A DNA stretch of 6,852 nt from Chloroflexota bacterium (GTDB taxonomy: Bacteria > Chloroflexota > Dehalococcoidia > Tepidiformales > Tepidiformaceae). Every line of letters starts with the position of its first letter. Positions within the stretch are counted from its first letter, which is position 1. The notes below the pieces were generated by a model that saw nothing but the letters and a program-made list of their open reading frames with translations, made no database searches and was not told the origin of the DNA. The position numbers and the translations under genes are program-made. Shown here piece by piece: positions 1-5,380 of this stretch. Where the stretch lies: contig CAUJEQ010000107.1 of assembly GCA_963169135.1 (NCBI GenBank), forward strand, positions 1 to 6,852, read 5' to 3'.

Positions 1-11
1 TCAATCGCGAG

Positions 12-17
12 AGGAGG
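12..17 (+). promoter_or_regulatory. Shine-Dalgarno site of smc
   Basis: A perfect AGGAGG lies 8 nt before the GTG start of smc. An in-frame TAG at 20-22 sits one codon before that GTG, so the start cannot lie further upstream, and this site settles it. The same TAG could close an upstream reading frame, which would place this ribosome binding site inside the end of a preceding gene, but too little sequence is present to show that. Confidence 0.85.
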
Positions 18-25
18 GCTAGCCC

Positions 26-3000
26 GTGTACCTCAAGAGGCTCTCCATCCAGGGCTTCAAGAGCTTCGCCAACCGCACCACGTTCGAATACGGGCGCGGT
101 GTCACGGCGGTCGTCGGTCCGAACGGCTCCGGCAAGAGCAATGTCTCCGATGCCATCCGCTGGGTCCTCGGCGAACAGAGCAGCCGCCTCCTTCGCGCCC
201 GGAAGCAGGAGGATGTCATCTTCGCCGGGACGAAGGACCGTGCCGCTGTCGGCATGGCCGAGGTCGTCCTCACTCTCGATAACGAAGAACGCTGGCTCCC
301 GGTGGACTTCGCCGAGGTCGAGATCGCCCGCCGCGTCTACCGCAATGGCGACTCTGAGTACCTGCTCAACGGTTCCCGCGTCCGCCTCCGCGACGTGATC
401 GACCTCCTCATGAAGGGCGATGTCGGCCAGAACAGTTACTCCATCATGGGTCAGGGTCTCGTCGATGAGGTCCTGAGCATGACCCCGGACGAGCGCCGCT
501 CGTTCCTCGATGAAGCGGCCGACGTAAAGCGCTTCCGCATGAAGATCCGCGAGGCCCAGGACCGGCTGGCCGCCACCCGCGACAACATCGATCGCGTCTC
601 GCTCATCGTCCAGGAGATCGAACCGCGCCTCGCCCAGTTGAGCCGCCAGGCCGAACGCGCTTCCGAGCACAAGCGCCTGAGCGCCGAGCTCACGGAACTG
701 CTCAAGACCTATTACGGGCATCTCTGGAACGACGCCCAGAACACCTTGGTCCGTGCCCGGGCAGCGCTCGACCAGGGAACCGCCGAAAATGCCGCTGCCG
801 CCCAGCGGGTCACCCAGCTCCGCGAACAGCTCCGCGCGCTCTCTGAAGAGATTCGCAAGCGCCGCGACGCGATCTCCCGGCGCGACACGCGAAACACGGA
901 GATCGAACAGCGGCTCGCAGCGGCCGAGCAGGCCGTCGCCCTCGACCGCGAACGCCACGCGATGATTTCGGCCCGCCGCGAGGAAGTGCGCGGCGAACTC
1001 GAGGCCATCGAGGGTGAACGCATGTCGCTCGCCTCCACCGATGTCGACGATGGCCGTCGTGGCATCGAGGTCGTTGGCGAAGCCGAGACTTCGCGCGATG
1101 CCATGCAGCGCTGCCGCCAGGAACTTGACGCCGCTGAGCGCGAATACTCGGCCCTCCGCAGCCGCGTCGGCGAACTCCACGACGGAGCCGAGGGCGACGA
1201 CCGCCGCGCGAACGCCATGCAGTCCGATATCGAGAGCGCCGAACGCCGCATCGCCGACCTCGAACGAGAGATGGAACAGGTCGTGGCGCGCCGGAAGCAG
1301 GTGATCGTCGAGCTCATCGGGTATGGCCGCCGGTTCGCTGAGGCCCGGGCTGCGGCAATGGAGGGCGAAGTCCGTGTCGAAGATGCCCGCGCCGCCGCGG
1401 ATGCCGCCCGCGAACAGCTCGCCCGCGTCCAGGAAGAAGTCCGCGAGTTCGAATCGGCCGGCAACCACGACCTGCGTGAGCTTGACCACCTGGAAGGCCG
1501 TCTCGATGCGCTCAGCCGCGTGCAGGCCGAACACGATGGGGTCGCCGCCGGCACCAGAAACGTCCTCATCATGGGCCAGGCGCTCATGGAAGAGTTCGAG
1601 CCCGGCAGCCTCGGCGAACCCCCGGAGATCCCCGGTGTCGTGGGCCTGCTTTCGCGCCAGCTGAAGGTGCCCGCCGGGCTTGAGGTAGCGGTCAATGCCG
1701 CCCTTGAGCAGCGACTCCACGCTATCATCGTCGAGAACGAAGCGGTCGCCCTCGAAGCAATAGCCACCCTCCAGCGCCGCAAGCAGGGCCGTGCCCAGTT
1801 TCTCCCGCTCGACGCAGTCCGCCATGTCTACCCGCTCAACCTCCAGAAGGAACGCGGCGTGGTCGGCGTCGCCGCGAAACTCGTCCGCTGCGACCAACGC
1901 ATGAAGCCGCTGGTCGACACGCTCCTCGGCCGCGTCATCGTGGTCGAAGATGTCCAGACCGGCCTCCGCATGATCCGCCGCGCCCTCGGCTCGGTCGTGA
2001 CCCTCGACGGCGTGTTCATCGAGCAGACCGGCGTGATGGCCGGCGGCTCGACCGGCGCCGATGAGGGCGAATTCATCCGTCAGCGCGAACTGGAAGAACT
2101 CCCGGAGCGCATCGAGGAGCTGCGAAAGCGGACCGACGTTAGCGCCGAGCGCATCGCAAACGCCCGCGCTGCGATCGACCAGGTAGCGAAGCGGTCCCAC
2201 GAGGCCGAAGCCGAGTACGAGATGACCCGTCGCGCCCTCGAAGGCGCCCGCTTCGACCTTGAGCGCGAACGCGAGCGCCTTCACCGGCTCCGCCGCGACA
2301 TGGATGCGGTCCGCTCCAAGCGCGTGGACATCGAACGCGAGCGCGAAGGGCGAGTCACCCAGATCGCCCAGGCATCGCTGGCCGCCACCCAGCTTCAGCA
2401 GCGTCGCGACGAGCGGCGGGAAGAGATGGATTCGCTCGAAGCGCAGCTCGCCCAGGCGACTGAGCGGCGCGAGGCAGCCCTTCGGGCCGTCTCGGAAGCC
2501 AGCGCCCGTCTCGCGTCGATCGAGGGCGAGCGGCGCACCCTTGTCGCCATGCGCGAGCAGCACGAGAAGTCTATCGAGCGGCTCGACAGCCAGATCGCGG
2601 CCAAGCGCCTCCATGGCCGGAACCTCGAACTTGAAGCCAGCGTCATCGACGAGCGCCTCGGCAAGCTCGCCCGCGAGCTCGAGACCATCCGCGCCGAACA
2701 GGCCCGTTACGCGGAGGACGCCGCCCCCGACCGCGATGAACTCCACCGCCTGGAGAACCACGAACGCACCATCCAGGATGAGTACAACGAATCCCAGGAG
2801 CAGCTCCTCGCCATCGACCGCAAGCGGCTCGACCTGGAAGGCGAAATGGCCCGCACGAGCGAGCACATCGAGCACCTGAGGCTCGAAATGGAGCGCGAAG
2901 GGCTCGCCCCAGATCGCAGCGGCCGAATCGTCTCGTTCGATGAGGCAATGGTCGCCGACTCGATGTTTGACGCGGGCACGCTCGAGGCGCCGCGCATCCA

Positions 3001-3679
3001 GGGCGGCGCCGAAGTCGACGTCCAGGCCATGCGCGACCGGATCGAGGAACTGCGCCGCCAGATCCGCCGCCTCGGGGCGATTAACGCCGAAGCGCCCGAG
3101 GACTTCCGCGAGTTCCACGAGCGCCACGAGTTCCTGACCACCCAGCTGGTCGACCTCTCCGACGCGGAAGACCAGCTTCGCACGGCAATCTCCGAACTGA
3201 ACGAAGAGATCCGGACGCGCTTCACCACCACCTTCGAGCGCGTGAACGCCGGCTTTGGCGAGTACTTCCAGGCGTTCTTCGGTGGCGGCAACGCGAGCCT
3301 CATGCTCACCCACCCCGAAGACCTCGCCAACGCGGGCATCGAGATCGAGGCGCAGCCGCCGGGCAAGCGCATCAAGAGCCTCACCCTGCTCTCCGGCGGC
3401 GAACGCTCGCTGACCGCCGTCGCCCTCCTCTTCGCGCTGCTCTCCGCGAACCCGGCGCCGTTCTGTGTGCTCGACGAAGTGGATGCCGCCCTGGACGAAG
3501 CCAATGTTGGGCGCTTCACCGGTGCCCTCAAGCAGCTCGCCGAGAAGACCCAGTTCCTGGTCGTGACCCACAACCGGCGCACAATCGAGATCGCCGACGC
3601 CATTTACGGCGTTTCGATGGGCCGGGATGGCGTTTCGAAGGTGCTCAGCCTGAGGCTCTCGGACATCCCCCAGAACTAG
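26..3679 (+). CDS. smc: Chromosome segregation ATPase SMC
   Basis: Structural maintenance of chromosomes protein, 1217 residues, close to the usual bacterial length of about 1200. In the cytoplasm it dimerises, binds the kleisin ScpA with ScpB, and uses ATP to extrude DNA loops for chromosome compaction and segregation. Visible parts in order: the family start MYLKRLSIQGFKSFA; Walker A GPNGSGKS at residues 31-38; Q-loop MGQGLVDEVLS with Gln143; N-terminal coiled coil from about 172 to 510, rich in Glu, Arg and Ala; globular hinge at about 535-675, including its glycine-rich end TGVMAGGS; return coiled coil from about 676 to 955; a proline- and glycine-containing linker at about 958-1000; then the C-terminal head with signature LSGGE at 1122-1126, Walker B CVLDEVDAAL with catalytic Glu1151, and switch His1182 in THNRRT. 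No key residue is missing. The GTG start is fixed by an upstream in-frame TAG and an AGGAGG site. The gene ends 4 bp from the converging Uma2 gene. ScpA and ScpB are not in the window. Confidence 0.97.
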   Translation: MYLKRLSIQGFKSFANRTTFEYGRGVTAVVGPNGSGKSNVSDAIRWVLGEQSSRLLRARKQEDVIFAGTKDRAAVGMAEVVLTLDNEERWLPVDFAEVEIARRVYRNGDSEYLLNGSRVRLRDVIDLLMKGDVGQNSYSIMGQGLVDEVLSMTPDERRSFLDEAADVKRFRMKIREAQDRLAATRDNIDRVSLIVQEIEPRLAQLSRQAERASEHKRLSAELTELLKTYYGHLWNDAQNTLVRARAALDQGTAENAAAAQRVTQLREQLRALSEEIRKRRDAISRRDTRNTEIEQRLAAAEQAVALDRERHAMISARREEVRGELEAIEGERMSLASTDVDDGRRGIEVVGEAETSRDAMQRCRQELDAAEREYSALRSRVGELHDGAEGDDRRANAMQSDIESAERRIADLEREMEQVVARRKQVIVELIGYGRRFAEARAAAMEGEVRVEDARAAADAAREQLARVQEEVREFESAGNHDLRELDHLEGRLDALSRVQAEHDGVAAGTRNVLIMGQALMEEFEPGSLGEPPEIPGVVGLLSRQLKVPAGLEVAVNAALEQRLHAIIVENEAVALEAIATLQRRKQGRAQFLPLDAVRHVYPLNLQKERGVVGVAAKLVRCDQRMKPLVDTLLGRVIVVEDVQTGLRMIRRALGSVVTLDGVFIEQTGVMAGGSTGADEGEFIRQRELEELPERIEELRKRTDVSAERIANARAAIDQVAKRSHEAEAEYEMTRRALEGARFDLERERERLHRLRRDMDAVRSKRVDIEREREGRVTQIAQASLAATQLQQRRDERREEMDSLEAQLAQATERREAALRAVSEASARLASIEGERRTLVAMREQHEKSIERLDSQIAAKRLHGRNLELEASVIDERLGKLARELETIRAEQARYAEDAAPDRDELHRLENHERTIQDEYNESQEQLLAIDRKRLDLEGEMARTSEHIEHLRLEMEREGLAPDRSGRIVSFDEAMVADSMFDAGTLEAPRIQGGAEVDVQAMRDRIEELRRQIRRLGAINAEAPEDFREFHERHEFLTTQLVDLSDAEDQLRTAISELNEEIRTRFTTTFERVNAGFGEYFQAFFGGGNASLMLTHPEDLANAGIEIEAQPPGKRIKSLTLLSGGERSLTAVALLFALLSANPAPFCVLDEVDAALDEANVGRFTGALKQLAEKTQFLVVTHNRRTIEIADAIYGVSMGRDGVSKVLSLRLSDIPQN

Positions 3680-3683
3680 ACGG

Positions 3684-4256
3684 TCACGCGAAGATCGTCG
3701 AGACCGGCAACGTGAATCCCGATCGTGCGAATCCCGCGTCGTCGCTGGTAAGCATGCCTGTGAGGGGGACAGACTTCACGTCGCCCGACCCTGTGTAGAC
3801 CACGACCGTCTTGTTCCGGGCCTTCACGACCCATACCCGCACGACGCCGGCATCCAGATACTCGCCGACTTTTTCCAGGACCTCGCGTTCGGAGTCGGTC
3901 TTGGAGACAACCTCGACGGCCAGCAGCGGCGCGCCTTCGATAAAGGCGTCCTCCGGCAGTTCGCCATCTTCGAGCAGGGCCGCGGGCGCAACCGACACAT
4001 CGGGTGCGCGAACAACGTCCGGGTCGCGCCGCAAAATGTAGCCCGTCTCGATAGTCGCCCTGCCCTCCTGGTGTGTGAAAAGGAACTGGCGTAAAGCCTG
4101 CCAGATAATCCCCTGTCGTTCGCCGTGTTTGCCGCTCACCGGCATCGAGGTCACCACCCTTCCGCGGACGAGTTCCATTTTCCCGCCCTGCTTCGGGTCG
4201 GGTAGCTGGGAGAACTCCTCCGCGGTCAGCACCGTCTCGGTCACTGCTGTTGCCAT
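3684..4256 (-). CDS. Uma2 family (DUF820) putative nuclease-fold protein
   Basis: A protein of 190 residues, or 196 if the upstream ATG at 4274 is used. It matches the Uma2 / DUF820 family (COG4636), which has a PD-(D/E)XK restriction-endonuclease-like fold and no well-established biological role. Numbering from the longer start, visible family marks are the opening MATAVTETVLTAEEFSQLP; ELVRGRVV with Glu34; a central APDVSV with Asp92; LLAVEVVSKTDS with Glu121; the helix around Lys135 (EKVGEYLDAGV); and the strand VRVWVV. The metal-binding acidic residues Asp92 and Glu121 are both present, so the protein looks intact. I prefer the start at 4256 because Uma2 proteins typically begin at this MATxVT..LTAEEF segment and a TATCAT box lies just upstream. 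An AAGGGG 11 nt before 4274 is the only argument for the longer form. The gene runs against smc and ftsY, lies between them, and has similar GC-rich composition, so there is no clear sign of recent transfer. DNA cleavage is inference only. Confidence 0.9.
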   Translation of the reverse strand: MATAVTETVLTAEEFSQLPDPKQGGKMELVRGRVVTSMPVSGKHGERQGIIWQALRQFLFTHQEGRATIETGYILRRDPDVVRAPDVSVAPAALLEDGELPEDAFIEGAPLLAVEVVSKTDSEREVLEKVGEYLDAGVVRVWVVKARNKTVVVYTGSGDVKSVPLTGMLTSDDAGFARSGFTLPVSTIFA

Positions 4257-4262
4257 ATCCGC

Positions 4263-4268
4263 ATGATA
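4263..4268 (-). promoter_or_regulatory. Possible -10 box of the Uma2 gene
   Basis: Read on the minus strand, TATCAT (one mismatch to TATAAT) ends 6 nt before the ATG at 4256. This is where a -10 box would place transcription start at or next to the start codon, giving a leaderless message. It would agree with the lack of a good Shine-Dalgarno site before that ATG. No convincing -35 hexamer lies at the right distance. The call is weak and rests on one short motif. Confidence 0.3.
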
Positions 4269-4274
4269 CGGCAT

Positions 4275-4339
4275 CGTCCCAACTGCCCCTTACCCATCGG
4301 GGCGGTACCATCGCGCGGAGAGAGCCGGAAGGAGCGCCC
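4275..4339. promoter_or_regulatory. Divergent spacer between the Uma2 gene and ftsY
   Basis: This 65-bp gap (84 bp if Uma2 starts at 4256) is the only non-coding stretch of note in the window and should hold the start signals of both divergent genes. On the plus strand TACCAT at 4306-4311 is a possible -10 box for ftsY, which would give a leader of roughly 20 nt, but no good -35 box is visible. The pentamer CATCG occurs three times in and next to it (about 4272, 4295 and 4309) without even spacing, so I do not call an operator. ftsY may instead be transcribed by readthrough from smc. Confidence 0.35.
4327..4334 (+). promoter_or_regulatory. Shine-Dalgarno site of ftsY
   Basis: GGAAGGAG lies 5 nt before the GTG at 4340. 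It decides the ftsY start. The same frame stays open upstream to an ATG at 4250, but that start has no such site, would overlap the Uma2 start region, and would add 30 residues unlike any FtsY. Confidence 0.8.
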
Positions 4340-5371
4340 GTGAGGTTTTGGCGCAAGAAACCCCCAGAGCAGCCCCCCGAAGCAGCCGAAGGCGCTCCCG
4401 CCCCTGAGACTGACGCGGAACTCGTGTTCGAGCCGACCCCGGAGGAGAAGGCCGAGGTTCACGAACAGACTGAGCGCGCCGTCGAACGGACCCGGCGCGG
4501 CTTCTTCAGCCGGCTGGGCGGCCTCTTCGAACGGCCCGACTTCGCAGACGACCTCTGGGACGAACTCGAGGAGATCCTGATCGGCGCCGACGCCGGTCTG
4601 GAAACCACAACCGCGATCCTCGACGGAGTCCGGGCCCGGGTGAAACAGGAGGGCGCGAAGCAGAGTGTCCGCGTCCGGGAAATCCTGCGGGAGGAGCTCG
4701 TCGCGGTCCTCCGGGAGCCCGGCGAGGCGCCGCCGGCGTGGGCGCGTCCGGACGCGCCGGCCATGCTCATCATCCTTGTGGTGGGCGTGAACGGCGCAGG
4801 CAAAACGACCTCCATCGCCAAAATGGCCCATGCCTTCAGGCAGGATGGCGCCAGCGTTATCCTCGGCGCTGCCGACACCTTTCGGGCTGCCGCCACCGAC
4901 CAGCTGAAGGTCTGGGGCGAACGCATCGGTGTACGCGTGGTCGCCCACCAGTCCGGTGCGGACCCGGGAGCGGTTGTCTTCGATACTCTCGCCGCGGCCG
5001 AGAGCGCGAGAGCCGACATCGTCATCATCGATACCGCAGGCCGCCTCCACACGAAGTCGAACCTGATGGAAGAACTCAAGAAGATGAACCGCATCATCCA
5101 GCGGAACTACCCCGATGGCCCGCACGAGACCCTGCTTGTCCTCGATGCGACAACCGGCCAGAACGGGCTCATGCAGGCGAAGACGTTCGCGGAGGCTGTG
5201 GGCGTCACCGGCATCGTGCTCGCCAAGCTCGATGGTACGGCCAAAGGCGGGATCGCCTTCGCCATCGCGCACGAGCTCGGCATCCCTGTCCGCTTCATCG
5301 GAACGGGCGAGCAGATGGGCGACCTCGCTCCGTTCGACCCCGAGGACTTTGTCGACTCCCTGCTCGCCTGA
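4340..5371 (+). CDS. ftsY: Signal recognition particle receptor FtsY
   Basis: SRP receptor GTPase, 343 residues. At the inner face of the membrane it pairs with Ffh of the signal recognition particle; their mutual GTP hydrolysis hands ribosomes making membrane proteins to the translocon. Parts in order: a basic start (MRFWRKK), a short acidic, proline-rich A region to about residue 50, the helical N domain at about 55-140, then the G domain. Its motifs are G1 GVNGAGKTTS at 149-158, DTFRAAA at 179-185, G3 DTAGR at 231-235, the G4 region AKLDGTAKGG at 295-304, and the closing GTGEQMGDLAPFDPEDFV. The C-terminal DLxPFDPEDFV and the acidic N-terminus point to FtsY rather than Ffh, which would carry a methionine-rich M domain. 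The A region is much shorter than in E. coli, as is common outside the Proteobacteria. The G4 motif has Ala where TKLD is usual. The stop codon overlaps the ribosome binding site of the next gene, so the two are probably one transcript. Confidence 0.97.
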   Translation: MRFWRKKPPEQPPEAAEGAPAPETDAELVFEPTPEEKAEVHEQTERAVERTRRGFFSRLGGLFERPDFADDLWDELEEILIGADAGLETTTAILDGVRARVKQEGAKQSVRVREILREELVAVLREPGEAPPAWARPDAPAMLIILVVGVNGAGKTTSIAKMAHAFRQDGASVILGAADTFRAAATDQLKVWGERIGVRVVAHQSGADPGAVVFDTLAAAESARADIVIIDTAGRLHTKSNLMEELKKMNRIIQRNYPDGPHETLLVLDATTGQNGLMQAKTFAEAVGVTGIVLAKLDGTAKGGIAFAIAHELGIPVRFIGTGEQMGDLAPFDPEDFVDSLLA

Positions 5372-5376
5372 GGAGG
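5371..5376 (+). promoter_or_regulatory. Shine-Dalgarno site overlapping the ftsY stop
   Basis: A perfect AGGAGG begins on the last base of the ftsY TGA (TGAGGAGG at 5369-5376) and lies 4 nt before the ATG at 5381. This arrangement implies translational coupling: ribosomes finishing ftsY can restart on the membrane protein gene. It also leaves no room for a promoter or terminator between the two genes. Confidence 0.85.
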
Positions 5377-5380
5377 CCCT

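Noticed and set aside
712..1782. A 356-codon minus-strand frame inside smc
   Set aside because: It is Arg/Ser/Ala-rich, low in complexity and shows no domain. It lies fully within the coiled-coil coding part of smc, whose repeated Glu, Arg and Ala codons create such shadows.
2707..3603. A 298-codon minus-strand frame over the 3' part of smc
   Set aside because: Ser/Arg-rich shadow opposite the conserved SMC head; no start signal or family resemblance.
3714..3736. Direct repeat GAATCCCG 15 bp apart, considered as an attachment or target-site duplication
   Set aside because: Both copies lie in coding sequence at the Uma2 C-terminus, encode a short repeated Gly-Phe pattern, and have no partner at the other edge of the gene.
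3684..4256. The Uma2 gene as part of a toxin-antitoxin or restriction-modification pair
   Set aside because: No methyltransferase, antitoxin or second small gene sits beside it; both neighbours are housekeeping genes.
4270..4313. Three CATCG copies in the divergent spacer, considered as an operator
   Set aside because: The unit is only 5 bp, the spacing is uneven (23 and 14 bp), and such matches are expected by chance in GC-rich sequence.
4250..4339. A 30-residue N-terminal extension of FtsY from the ATG at 4250
   Set aside because: The GTG at 4340 has GGAAGGAG at ideal spacing and gives a normal FtsY start. The extension overlaps the Uma2 start and looks like untranslated spacer.
3676..4356. 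A 226-codon minus-strand frame overlapping the Uma2 gene in another frame
   Set aside because: The Uma2 frame carries conserved motifs; this one is Gly/Arg-rich without any, and would overlap the ftsY start and the smc stop.
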